Part shown: one piece after another, positions 15,997 through 24,073 of the stretch
How the letters are laid out: every line of letters begins with the position of its first letter
Numbering within the stretch: the first letter of the stretch is position 1
Notes under the pieces: model-generated
Told to the model about the DNA's origin: nothing
Databases searched by the model: none
What the model saw: only the letters and a program-made list of their open reading frames with translations
NCBI RefSeq assembly: GCF_937997535.1
Contig: NZ_CALKTT010000069.1
Coordinates: 1 to 26,161 of the forward strand
Length of the DNA stretch: 26,161 nt
Direction of reading: 5' to 3'
Origin: an uncultured Campylobacter sp.
GTDB taxonomy: Bacteria > Campylobacterota > Campylobacteria > Campylobacterales > Campylobacteraceae
Program-made: the position numbers and the translations under genes

Positions 15997-17827
15997 AATA
16001 CTTTTTATCACTTAATATTCGCTCGGTTAGAGTTTGGATATCCAAGCCCAAGCTACGCTCCACGTCGGCGGTCTTGCCGTGCGGTAAAAAGATATCGGCA
16101 AACTCGAAGCTCACGATCTTTACGTCCGAAATTTCATTTTCTTGCAAAAATGCGCTTAAAATTTCACCTACGCCGCCTTTTTTAGCATTGTCGCTAAAGA
16201 CGTACCAAATTTTATCTTTGCGAGCCAAGCTTCGCAAAAACTCGCCGTCCAAAGGCTTTGCAAAGACTAGATCCACTACGTCCGCCTCCATCTGTCCCTC
16301 CAGCGCCGCAGCCGTTTTATACGCTCTACCCGCTCCGTTTCCATAGCCGATGAACGCTACGCGCGCGCTATCACTGCGCTTTAAAAACACCGATTTTGCA
16401 AACTCTACTGCAGACGCGCCAGTCTCATCGCAGTCCAAGATAAAGCTTCCGCGCGGATAGCGGATCGCCAAAACCCCCTCGTGCGCGTAGGAGTACTCGA
16501 TGATCCGTTTGAAGCTCGCCTCGTCCCGCGGCGCGCACATGCTGACGTTCGGAATCGCATTTAAGAAGCTCACGTCAAAGACCCCCTCGTGCGTCTCGCC
16601 GTCCTCGCCCACGATGCCCGCGCGATCCATGGCAAGGACTAAGCTTAGATTCATAATCGCCGCGTCATGGACGATCTGATCGAACGCGCGCTGCATAAAG
16701 GTCGAATATATCGTAACGTACGGCTTAAAACCTTCGCGCGCCATCGCAGCCATCGAGCTTAGCGCGTGAGGTTCGGCGATCGCGACGTCCCAGAAGCGGT
16801 GGGGAAATTTCTCGATCAGCTTATCCATACCCGTGCCGCTTGGCATCGCAGCGGTCACGCCCACGACGTTTTCATGCTTAGCGGCCAAATTTAAAAGCGC
16901 TTCGGCATAAATTTGCGTGGCACTTTTGGCGGCGGATTTTTTCTTAAATTCTCCGCTTTGAATATCGAAAGGCCCTACGCCGTGCCAGCTCTCCAAATAG
17001 CCCTCGGCCTTGTCGTAGCCTTTGCCTTTGATCGTCTGAGCGTGCACGACGACGGGCTTACGCGCGCTTTTTGCCGTCTTTAGCGCCGATATTAGATCCT
17101 CTAGATTATGCCCGTCCACGGGACCGATGTAATCAAGCCCAAGCTCCTCAAAATACATCCCAGGGATGATGAGCTTTAAGGAATTTTCAAAGCGCTTTGC
17201 CATATATGTCGCGCTTTGCGGAGCGTGGGAGAGCAGCTCTCTTACGTGGGATTTAAATTTTTGATAGGTCTCGCCCGCCATCGCTTGGCTTAGGTATTTG
17301 CTAAAGGCGCCGATCGGCTTGCTGATACTCATTTTGTTGTCGTTTAGGATGATGATGCAGGGCAGGCGCAGATCGCCGAGCTCGTTCATCGCCTCATAGG
17401 TCATACCGCCGCTCATAGATCCGTCGCCGATGAGCACCACCGGCACGCGATTTTCGCGCTTTAGGCTTATCGCTTTTGCCGCGCCCACGGCTAAAGAGAT
17501 CGAGGTTGAGGCGTGTCCTGCGACGAAGTAATCAAATTTACTCTCGCTAGGCTTCGTGTAGCCGCTGATACCGCCGAACTGCCTAAGCGAGCCGAACTCC
17601 TCCCAGCGGTCCGTCAAAAGCTTGTGCGCGTAGCTTTGATGGCTCACGTCGAAGATAAACGGATCGCTCGCGGCGTCGAATACGTAGTGCATCGCCACGA
17701 TGAGCTCGACGGCGCCCATGTTTGAGCTTAGATGACCGCCGTTTTTACTCACGACTTCGATGATGCGCGCTCTGATCTGTGCACAGAGCTCCCGCAGCTC
17801 CTCTAGGCTTTTATTTTTAATATCCAC
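15995..17827 (-). CDS. dxs: 1-deoxy-D-xylulose-5-phosphate synthase
   Basis: 610 residues, normal length. DXS condenses pyruvate with glyceraldehyde 3-phosphate using thiamine diphosphate, the first step of the MEP isoprenoid pathway, in the cytoplasm. Visible motifs are GGHLSSNMGAVEL (30-42), VSHQSYAHKLLTDR (61-74), AGHASTSIS, the thiamine motif GDGSMSGGMTYEAMN (134-148), and in the second half DRAGIVGEDGETHEGVFD and FLPHGK near the end. The start is GTG, 11 nt inside the end of hisC, with GGGAGA upstream. In C. jejuni fliF, fliG and fliH lie between hisC and dxs; here the two genes overlap. Confidence 0.96.
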   Translation of the reverse strand: MDIKNKSLEELRELCAQIRARIIEVVSKNGGHLSSNMGAVELIVAMHYVFDAASDPFIFDVSHQSYAHKLLTDRWEEFGSLRQFGGISGYTKPSESKFDYFVAGHASTSISLAVGAAKAISLKRENRVPVVLIGDGSMSGGMTYEAMNELGDLRLPCIIILNDNKMSISKPIGAFSKYLSQAMAGETYQKFKSHVRELLSHAPQSATYMAKRFENSLKLIIPGMYFEELGLDYIGPVDGHNLEDLISALKTAKSARKPVVVHAQTIKGKGYDKAEGYLESWHGVGPFDIQSGEFKKKSAAKSATQIYAEALLNLAAKHENVVGVTAAMPSGTGMDKLIEKFPHRFWDVAIAEPHALSSMAAMAREGFKPYVTIYSTFMQRAFDQIVHDAAIMNLSLVLAMDRAGIVGEDGETHEGVFDVSFLNAIPNVSMCAPRDEASFKRIIEYSYAHEGVLAIRYPRGSFILDCDETGASAVEFAKSVFLKRSDSARVAFIGYGNGAGRAYKTAAALEGQMEADVVDLVFAKPLDGEFLRSLARKDKIWYVFSDNAKKGGVGEILSAFLQENEISDVKIVSFEFADIFLPHGKTADVERSLGLDIQTLTERILSDKKY

Positions 17828-18926
17828 TTAAAATTTCTCCCAGAGCGCCCAAGACGCGATCGTTTTGCCCCTGCGAGCCGATCGTGATACGTACGGCGTT
17901 TAGCCCGTAGCTTTTTAAATTTCGAATTATGATGCCGCGGCGCAGAAGCCTATCGCAAAGCTCGCTGCTATCTATTGGCGGGCTAAGTTTAAACGTGATG
18001 AAATTTGCATAGCTAGGGCTAAATTCTAAATTTCGCTCGCTCGCAAAATCCTCGAAGCGGCTCATCTGCGCGGCGTTGTTTTGCAAGCTCTTTTGCACAA
18101 AAGCCTCGTCTTTTAGCGCCGCAACCGCCGCTGCAAGGCTAAGCGTCGTGATGTTAAAGGGCGGGCGCAGCTTATAAAGTGCGCTTATGATCGCGTGCGG
18201 CGCGATGCCGTAGCCTACGCGCATACCGCCTAGGCCGTAAACCTTCGAGAAGGTGCCTAGATAGAGCACGTTTTTAAAATTTTGAATTAAAAATTTTGGA
18301 TCGAGCTTTTTGCGTTCATCTTTAAACGCCGCAAATTCGTTGTACGCAGCATCTATCACCAAAAGCGTGTTCTCATCCACGCTACGAGCGAACTCATACA
18401 CCGCCTCCGCATCCAAGCATTCGCCCAGCGGATTGTTCGGCACGCACAAAAAGATGACCGAAATTTCATCTCTGTGCGCGTTATAAATTTTTAAAAGCTC
18501 AGCCAGATCGTGCTCCTGCGCGCTAGTTTTGTAAACTTTAGCCTCGCAATGGCTTGCGTAGATGCCGTACATCGCAAAGGTAACGCCCGCCTGCAGTATC
18601 GCGCGGCGCGAATTGAGCTTGGCATGCAGCGCAAACTCGATGATCTGATCGCTGCCCGCGCCGATGATGATATTTTGCGGCTCTACGCCGAATTTTAAGG
18701 CGAGCGCGCCCTTTAGCTCATACATCGAATCATCGGGGTAAAGATGCGCGCGTGCCGCGTTTTGCGTGATTGCCTCCTGCACCGCCTCGCTCGTACCGAA
18801 GGGATTTTCGTTGCTGGCAAGCTTTAGCACGTCCTGCTTGCGGATACCAAACTCCCGCACCACAAGCTCGATCGGCTTGCCCGCTTCGTAATTGCTTAGA
18901 TTTTCTACAAATTCGTTAAATTTCAT
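17817..18926 (-). CDS. hisC: Histidinol-phosphate aminotransferase
   Basis: 369 residues. PLP-dependent fold-type I aminotransferase of histidine synthesis, converting imidazole acetol phosphate to histidinol phosphate. Motifs: LASNENPFGTS near residue 38, CVPNNPLGE, LLVIDAAYNEF, and the PLP-lysine region TFSKVYGLGGMRVGYG near residue 230. The ATG at 18926 follows GGAGG at good spacing and shares one base with the pheA stop (TGATG); a GTG one codon earlier is possible but too close to the Shine-Dalgarno. It overlaps dxs by 11 nt. Such enzymes next to pheA may also help in aromatic amino acid transamination. Confidence 0.94.
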   Translation of the reverse strand: MKFNEFVENLSNYEAGKPIELVVREFGIRKQDVLKLASNENPFGTSEAVQEAITQNAARAHLYPDDSMYELKGALALKFGVEPQNIIIGAGSDQIIEFALHAKLNSRRAILQAGVTFAMYGIYASHCEAKVYKTSAQEHDLAELLKIYNAHRDEISVIFLCVPNNPLGECLDAEAVYEFARSVDENTLLVIDAAYNEFAAFKDERKKLDPKFLIQNFKNVLYLGTFSKVYGLGGMRVGYGIAPHAIISALYKLRPPFNITTLSLAAAVAALKDEAFVQKSLQNNAAQMSRFEDFASERNLEFSPSYANFITFKLSPPIDSSELCDRLLRRGIIIRNLKSYGLNAVRITIGSQGQNDRVLGALGEILSGY

Positions 18927-20002
18927 CACTCCCCTCCGTTTATATAGCTTCCCAGCCAGGTGACTTCGTGGCCGTTTTTCTGCGCATTTTGCAGCACGCG
19001 CGCCACGCGTTCGTCATCCACATGCCCCTCAAAATCGATGTAAAAGACGCTTTTAAAATCCCTAAGCTTGACCGGGCGGCTTTCTAATTTGGTTAAATTT
19101 ATCCCCTCGTTGCGAAACATCTGCAAAAAGTCCACGAGCCCGCCCGGGCGGTCGTCGGTTTTGGCTAGGATGCTCGTTTTGTTGCGGTCGCTCTTTTGGT
19201 TTTTAAAGTCGCTCAGCACGAAAAAGCGCGTGCGATTGGCAGAGTTGTCCTCGATCTTTTGAAACATCATCGGCACTCCGTAAAGATCGGCGGCGATCTT
19301 GGAGCAGATCGCGGCGGAGTGCGGCGTGGCAGCTGCCATCTGCGCCGCAAGCGCAGTCGATTTGGTCGCGGTAAATTTAACGCCGCTAAGGCCGTGATCG
19401 TCTAAAAATTTAAGGCACTGATTGTATCCTTGCGGATGCGAGAATATCTGATCTACCGTGCTTACGTCGTCGCAGTGGCTCGCAAAGCAGTGGTGGATAT
19501 CCATATAAATTTCGGCGACGATCTTAACGCCCTCGTATTTTCGCAAGCAATCAAGCGTCGCTCCCACCGCGCCTTCGGTGTTATTTTCGATCGGCACGAC
19601 GCCGTATTTGGCCTCGCCGCTATCAAGCTCCTTAAAAACGGCTTCGATATTTGAGAGCGGTAGATAGGAGCTTACCGCGCCGAAGCGGCTTTTGGCGGCT
19701 TGGTGCGAATAGGTGCCGAAAGGCCCTAAAAACGCGACGATCTGCGGCTTTTCTAAATTTCGCGAAACCGAGAAAATTTCAAAAAATATCGCCTCGATCG
19801 CCTCTTTGCTTAAATTTCGCGCCTTTCCGCCGCCCAGCCTGCTGATGATCGAGCGCTCGCGCTCCGGGCGGTAGATTGCGCTGCCCGCGGTCTGCTTCAG
19901 CTCGCCGATCTTTTTGACAAACCCCATGCGCTCGTCGATAAGGCGCAAAATTTCATCATCCAGCCTGTCGATACAAACGCGCAGATCATCGATATTTTGC
20001 AT
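18926..20002 (-). CDS. pheA: Bifunctional chorismate mutase / prephenate dehydratase
   Basis: 358 residues, cytoplasmic. It makes phenylpyruvate from chorismate by way of prephenate. The order is: chorismate mutase helices in residues 1-85 (RVCIDRLDDEILRLIDERMG), prephenate dehydratase from about 92 (VAFLGPFGTYSHQAA, PIENNTEGAVGATLD, and NRTRFFVL with the catalytic Thr-Arg-Phe), then a C-terminal ACT domain (ESRPVKLRDFKSVFYIDFEG), the site of phenylalanine feedback control. The ATG at 20002 is preferred over the adjoining GTG because AAGGAGG is six bases ahead of it. It overlaps the upstream repeat ORF by 17 nt and touches hisC at TGATG. Confidence 0.95.
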   Translation of the reverse strand: MQNIDDLRVCIDRLDDEILRLIDERMGFVKKIGELKQTAGSAIYRPERERSIISRLGGGKARNLSKEAIEAIFFEIFSVSRNLEKPQIVAFLGPFGTYSHQAAKSRFGAVSSYLPLSNIEAVFKELDSGEAKYGVVPIENNTEGAVGATLDCLRKYEGVKIVAEIYMDIHHCFASHCDDVSTVDQIFSHPQGYNQCLKFLDDHGLSGVKFTATKSTALAAQMAAATPHSAAICSKIAADLYGVPMMFQKIEDNSANRTRFFVLSDFKNQKSDRNKTSILAKTDDRPGGLVDFLQMFRNEGINLTKLESRPVKLRDFKSVFYIDFEGHVDDERVARVLQNAQKNGHEVTWLGSYINGGE

Positions 20003-20426
20003 CACAACCCTCCTTTTGCTCGCCCCTAAATTTCGGCGCGAATTTTAGAAATTTCACGCTGCCTCTTTTGTCGCACGCTTTGAAATTTTGACCTCGCGAA
20101 CTTAAAATTTCATCGCTTAGGACAGCTGCGCCGTAGCTTCCGCGCACTAAGAAGACGCGATAAAATTCGTCGCAGCGGGATCTGAAATTTAAAGAGGCGC
20201 GGTTAAAATTTAAAGCTGGGCTTCGTTCTGGCGTAAAATTTAGAGGCGCATTTTGTTCGGATTTGAAATTTAAAGCGGCGGCGCGTTCAGACTCGGAATT
20301 TAAAGCGACGGTGCGTTTAAATTTTAAGACCGTGCTTGCTGCTGCGTTAAAATTTAAAGCCGCTACGCGCTCGGGTTTGAAATTTAAAATTGCGCCATGT
20401 TTTAAGCGTCTTGCCGCGCTGATCAT
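19986..20426 (-). CDS. Repeat-rich ORF between lysA and pheA, unknown product
   Basis: 146 codons, starting at the lysA stop (ATGA, 4-nt overlap) and ending 17 nt inside pheA, so it fits the operon exactly. The first 75 residues are degenerate 10-residue repeats of the type (S/P)ER-x-x-ALNF, encoded by a 30-bp minisatellite. The rest (from RCDEFYRVFLVRGSYGAA) is basic and non-repetitive. I recognise no family, and it lacks the HAD phosphatase motif of the gene found here in C. jejuni (Cj0315). Because 30 bp is a multiple of three, the frame would survive repeat-number changes. It may be a real coupled small gene or repeat-filled spacer that happens to stay open. Confidence 0.4.
   Translation of the reverse strand: MISAARRLKHGAILNFKPERVAALNFNAAASTVLKFKRTVALNSESERAAALNFKSEQNAPLNFTPERSPALNFNRASLNFRSRCDEFYRVFLVRGSYGAAVLSDEILSSRGQNFKACDKRGSVKFLKFAPKFRGEQKEGCDAKYR
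20185..20409. repeat. Degenerate 30-bp tandem repeat (minisatellite) with AAATTTAAAGC core
   Basis: AAATTT(AAAG) cores occur at 20185, 20206, 20236, 20266, 20296 (as GAATTT), 20319, 20350 and 20380. Successive spacings are 21, 30, 30, 30, 23, 31 and 30 bases. Between cores the units share a GC-rich part resembling GCGGCGCGTTCGG. The array lies within the lysA-pheA spacer. Confidence 0.75.
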
Positions 20427-21736
20427 ACGAGATCCTTTTCGAGCGCGATTAGCTCATCAAAGCTTTCGCGCTTTCTGATCAGGCGGTCCTGCCCGTCGTA
20501 AACCGCGACCTCGGCGGCGCGGCAGCGGGTGTTGTAGTTGCTCGACATCGAAAATCCGTAGGCGCCGGCGCTTTTGATCGCGAGCAAATCGCCGCTTTGC
20601 AGGCTAGGCAGGCTCGCCCCTTTGGCCAAAAAATCGCCGCTTTCGCAGATCGGCCCCACGACGTCGCAGAGGCTCGCTGCGGCTAAATTTGCGCCGCTCA
20701 AATTTTTTTGATCTGCACACGAACCGTTTATTTGATCCGAGCCTCTGCCGCCTAAATTTACTTCGCTCGCATCGGGCTCGTTTAAATTTATACCCTCCGA
20801 AGCGCCAACGATCTCGATGGCGTGGTGCGCGCCGTAGAGACTCGGGCGTATGAGATCGTTCATCGCGCCGTCAACGATGACGAAGCGCTTGCCGCAGTTT
20901 TGTTTTTCATAAAGCACGCGAGTAAGGAAGACGCCCGCTGCTCCCGTGATGAAGCGCCCCGGCTCGCACACGATCGTGACATCTAGACCGCTTAGGCTCT
21001 TTAAAATCCCTTGCGCGTAGTCGTAGAGCACGATCTGTTTTTCATCCTCGTAGCGGATGCCGATGCCGCCGCCCACGTCGAAAAATTTTATATCGATCTC
21101 AAGGGCTCGCAGTTCGCGCAGCAGATCGCTTACGATCTTTGCGGCGTCGCAGATCGGAGAAATGTCTGTAAGCTGGCTGCCGATGTGAAAGTGGATACCG
21201 ACGGGATTTAAAAATTTGCTCTTTTTGGCGTAGATATACATCTTGCGCGCGGTCTCGATGCTGACGCCGAATTTATTCTCATTTAGCCCCGTAGAGATGT
21301 AGGGGTGGGTCTTAGCATCAACGTTCGGATTTACGCGGATGCTGATGCGAGCGGGCTTATTTAGATTTTGCGCGATTTGCTCGAGGCGCAGCATCTCGGC
21401 CTCGCTTTCTAAATTTATTAGCAAGATGTCCGACTTTAGCGCAAACTCGAGCTCGCCATCTTGCTTACCGACGCCTGAAAATATGATCTTATAGCTCTTT
21501 GCGCCGATATACAGAGCGCGGCGCAGCTCACCTATGCTGACGCAGTCAAAGCCGCTGCCCAGATCCGATAGAAATTTTAAAATGCTTAAATTAGAGCTTG
21601 CCTTAATCGCGAAGCAAACGAGCGACTTGCGCGCTACGAAGGCCTCTTTAAGCGCTATGAAATTCTTTTGTATCTCGTTAAAATCGTAAACGTATAAAGG
21701 GGTGCCGTATTTGCGGGCTAAGCTTGAATAATCCAT
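20423..21736 (-). CDS. lysA: Diaminopimelate decarboxylase
   Basis: 437 residues. PLP enzyme of the alanine-racemase-like fold that makes lysine from meso-diaminopimelate. The PLP lysine is Lys45 (CFAIKASSN). Other motifs are GIHFHIGSQ (180-188), FFDVGGGIGIRYEDE, CEPGRFI and the catalytic CESGDFLAKG (Cys364). It is some 35 residues longer than I expect for a Campylobacter LysA, because residues about 311-356, between HHAIEIV and CDVVGP, are a low-complexity Asn/Ser/Gly/Asp-rich insertion. All core residues remain, so it should be active. GGTGGAAA precedes the ATG, and the stop overlaps the repeat ORF by 4 nt. Confidence 0.95.
   Translation of the reverse strand: MDYSSLARKYGTPLYVYDFNEIQKNFIALKEAFVARKSLVCFAIKASSNLSILKFLSDLGSGFDCVSIGELRRALYIGAKSYKIIFSGVGKQDGELEFALKSDILLINLESEAEMLRLEQIAQNLNKPARISIRVNPNVDAKTHPYISTGLNENKFGVSIETARKMYIYAKKSKFLNPVGIHFHIGSQLTDISPICDAAKIVSDLLRELRALEIDIKFFDVGGGIGIRYEDEKQIVLYDYAQGILKSLSGLDVTIVCEPGRFITGAAGVFLTRVLYEKQNCGKRFVIVDGAMNDLIRPSLYGAHHAIEIVGASEGINLNEPDASEVNLGGRGSDQINGSCADQKNLSGANLAAASLCDVVGPICESGDFLAKGASLPSLQSGDLLAIKSAGAYGFSMSSNYNTRCRAAEVAVYDGQDRLIRKRESFDELIALEKDLV
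20669..20806 (-). repeat. AAATTT-punctuated in-frame insertion inside lysA
   Basis: 138 bases encoding about 46 residues rich in Asn, Ser, Gly, Asp and Ala, placed between two conserved LysA blocks. AAATTT occurs at 20685, 20700, 20754 and 20783, with GC-rich filler between, as in the minisatellite downstream. Insertion limits are estimates from the conserved flanks. Confidence 0.5.
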
Positions 21737-21781
21737 AGAATTTCCACCGATAAATTTTGCGCCATTCTAACAAATCAAGGC

Positions 21782-22828
21782 TTAACGATGCTTAAAAACT
21801 AAAAATGCCGCGAAGCCTAATAACGCTGTTATGGGCACGATAATGCCAAGTTCTGGGATGATGACGCCGTTGAGAGAAAACCTAATCAACACGAAAAGCA
21901 CGCCCCAAGCGCATAGCGTAGCGATAAAAAATCCAAAGCTTAGTAGCGCGAGATTAAAAAATCGCCCCGTAACGGGCAGGTAATAATACAGAACCAATAC
22001 CGCCAAAGGCGCAAATAACGGAAAAAATATCATATTATAAAGGCTTGCTTTTATAGTGGAGATATTCACGCCTTGATGCGAAAAGGTACGGATCGAACGC
22101 AAAGCATCCTTGATCGAATATACATTACTCGTATCATAAACGCTTGCAATTGAGCTTGGATCAAAGCCCTTAAGCGCCTCGCTCTGCGCGCTAAGCTTAC
22201 TTTTTAATCCACTTCCTCCAAGTTTAAGCTGCGCTGGTAAAGTAGTGGTATTTACGTCGCGCAGATGCCAAATTTTGCCTGCGTATTCGCCAGAGCTTGC
22301 ATGCGAGCGCGAAGCAACGGAGTTATCCCCTATATCAAAGATCGTTATATCATTTGCGTTTTTGCCGTTTAGAGCTTTGATGTAGATATATTTACCCTCA
22401 AATTTCAAAAACATATCTCCCCCCGTAGGCGATAAATCGGTTAAATTCTTTTGAAATTTTAGCGCGTATGCGAACGGGGTGGAATTTAAAGCTATAAAGC
22501 TCGCAGTAATTGCAAGTGCAATCAAAAATGGAGGGATTATCAGAGCGTTTTTACTAACCCCAAGCGCATAAAAGCTCACCAGCTCGTTGCTACGGATCAT
22601 ATTAAAGCCCATCAAAATAAGCGCAAAAATAAGACTTAGCGGTAGCGTGTAGCTAAGCGCGACCGCTGCGGTTAGAGCAATATACAAAAGAGCAGTATTC
22701 GCGCTTGAGGGAAAATCTTTGAGATTGGTAAGCACATCAATGCCTACGTAAAAGCACTCAAGAGCTATTAGCAGGATAAAAAAATACTTCAGATAGGAAA
22801 GAGCCGCGTATTTTACGTATAACTTCAC
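21782..22828 (-). CDS. lptG: LptF/LptG family permease of the LPS export system
   Basis: 348 residues. Three hydrophobic segments in the first 120 residues, a periplasmic beta-rich domain (about 125-255), then three more segments at the C-terminus: the LptF/LptG (YjgP/YjgQ) layout. With the LptB ATPase these proteins pull lipopolysaccharide or lipooligosaccharide out of the inner membrane towards LptC and LptA. The segment MIRSNELVSFYALGVSKNAL is the typical cytoplasmic coupling region. The start is GTG, overlapping the pth stop (GTGTGA). Whether it is LptF or LptG is not certain; its place after pth matches C. jejuni Cj0313. Confidence 0.85.
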   Translation of the reverse strand: MKLYVKYAALSYLKYFFILLIALECFYVGIDVLTNLKDFPSSANTALLYIALTAAVALSYTLPLSLIFALILMGFNMIRSNELVSFYALGVSKNALIIPPFLIALAITASFIALNSTPFAYALKFQKNLTDLSPTGGDMFLKFEGKYIYIKALNGKNANDITIFDIGDNSVASRSHASSGEYAGKIWHLRDVNTTTLPAQLKLGGSGLKSKLSAQSEALKGFDPSSIASVYDTSNVYSIKDALRSIRTFSHQGVNISTIKASLYNMIFFPLFAPLAVLVLYYYLPVTGRFFNLALLSFGFFIATLCAWGVLFVLIRFSLNGVIIPELGIIVPITALLGFAAFLVFKHR

Positions 22829-23382
22829 ACCCTAGCCTTTTTAATCGTAAATTTTTGCGCGATCTGCTCTATATCCGAGCAAATGAGCTCCTCTACTGCG
22901 CGCGCGACGTAGGGTAAAATCTCGCTCAGCTTCTCGCGCTCGCTTTCGTTAAAATTTCCGAGTACGAAATTTGCCGCGTCCTGCCCCTGCTGTTTTTTGC
23001 CCACGCCGATACGCACGCGCTCGTAATCCGCGCCGATTAGCGCGTCGATCGATTTGATCCCGTTGTGCCCGCCGCTACTGCCGCCTTTTTTAAATTTAAC
23101 GGCGCCCAGATCCAAATCTATATCGTCGTGCACTACGATGATGCGCTCGGGCTTGTAAAAATCATTCACGGCCTTCACGGAGTTGCCGCTTAAGTTCATA
23201 AAAGTTTGGGGTTTTAAAAGAAGCAGCGAGCCCTTTTTAAAAAGCTCGCCTTGGAATTTAGACGCACCAAGCTCACTAAAGCCGCCCGTCTTTAAAATTT
23301 CGTCGATTAGCATAAAACCGACGTTGTGTCTGGTGTCTGCGTATTTCTGAGCAGGATTCCCAAGTCCTGCGATCAGTATCAT
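22825..23382 (-). CDS. pth: Peptidyl-tRNA hydrolase
   Basis: 185 residues, normal length. It frees tRNA from prematurely released peptidyl-tRNA. The family pattern is complete: GLGNPAQKYADTRHNVGFM with catalytic His19, KPQTFMNLSG with Asn63, VVHDDIDL with Asp86, and KGGSSGGHNGIKSI with Asn107. It starts 8 nt after rplY and overlaps the LPS permease gene by 4 nt. The rplY-pth pairing is common in bacteria. Confidence 0.97.
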   Translation of the reverse strand: MILIAGLGNPAQKYADTRHNVGFMLIDEILKTGGFSELGASKFQGELFKKGSLLLLKPQTFMNLSGNSVKAVNDFYKPERIIVVHDDIDLDLGAVKFKKGGSSGGHNGIKSIDALIGADYERVRIGVGKKQQGQDAANFVLGNFNESEREKLSEILPYVARAVEELICSDIEQIAQKFTIKKARV

Positions 23383-23390
23383 AGGCGCCC

Positions 23391-23927
23391 CTATTTAGCC
23401 GAAGTAACTCCGACTACCGCTACCGAGCCGTCTAGAATGATGCTGACGCCCTCTTTTACCGGAATGTCGCGGATCAAAAGCGAATCGCCTACGTCAAGAT
23501 CGCTCACATCGAGCGTAAAATCGTTTGGTAGATCTTTGCCTGCGCATTTTACGGCGATACGGCGCTTGGATTGCACCAAAATACCTTTGTTTTTTAGCCC
23601 TTTAGCGACGCCAGTTACCTTAACCGGCACTAAATATTTGCTTACGACGTCATCCTGAACTACTCGCAAATCTACGTGAGTTAGGGTATTTGTAACGGGG
23701 TGCTTTTGGTATTCTTGCACTATGACGCGATATGTCTTACCGCCCACGCTAACCTCGAAAGGAAGATCTTCTTTTGCGCGCATAGCTTTGATAAAGTCGT
23801 TTACTTTAAACGCTGCGTTAATATTTTCAAATCCTTTCGCATAAATATTAGCGATTAGATAACCATCTCGTTTTAGGGATTTTGAGGCCCTTTTACCGAT
23901 ACTATCTCTAACGATACCTTCTAACAT
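23391..23927 (-). CDS. rplY: Ribosomal protein L25 (Ctc/TL5 form)
   Basis: 178 residues, a 5S rRNA-binding protein of the large subunit. The N-terminal L25 domain (MLEGIVRDSIGKRASKSLKR, then GYLIANIYAKG, and YQKHPVTNTLTHVDLRVV) is followed by the C-terminal beta-rich Ctc/TL5 domain (KGLKNKGILVQSKRRIAVKC, then LDVSDLDVGDSLLIRDI). The start at 23927 is chosen because AAAGGAAA precedes it and the family N-terminus begins there; a 31-residue extension to 24020 is spurious. First gene of the long minus-strand operon. Confidence 0.96.
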   Translation of the reverse strand: MLEGIVRDSIGKRASKSLKRDGYLIANIYAKGFENINAAFKVNDFIKAMRAKEDLPFEVSVGGKTYRVIVQEYQKHPVTNTLTHVDLRVVQDDVVSKYLVPVKVTGVAKGLKNKGILVQSKRRIAVKCAGKDLPNDFTLDVSDLDVGDSLLIRDIPVKEGVSIILDGSVAVVGVTSAK

Positions 23928-23957
23928 TAGGTTTCCTTTGTGAAAAAATGAAGCGTG

Positions 23958-23963
23958 ATAATA
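23958..23963 (-). promoter_or_regulatory. Candidate -10 box for the rplY operon
   Basis: On the minus strand GCTATTATCACG gives TATTAT about 30 bases before the rplY ATG, with AT-rich sequence and T-runs upstream, as in Campylobacter sigma-70 promoters, which lack a strong -35. No other obvious promoter is seen until perR. Confidence 0.4.
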
Positions 23964-24073
23964 GCTAAATGTTGCTTTAAATCTATTTAAGAAATATGGG
24001 ACTTTATGCAGATCGATCAATAGTGGAATTTATTTATGCATGTTAGGATGTCTTTTGTGCACTGCAATATAAA

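Noticed and set aside
23928..24020. 31-residue N-terminal extension of L25
   Set aside because: It would cover the probable promoter; AAAGGAAA and the family N-terminus place the start at 23927.
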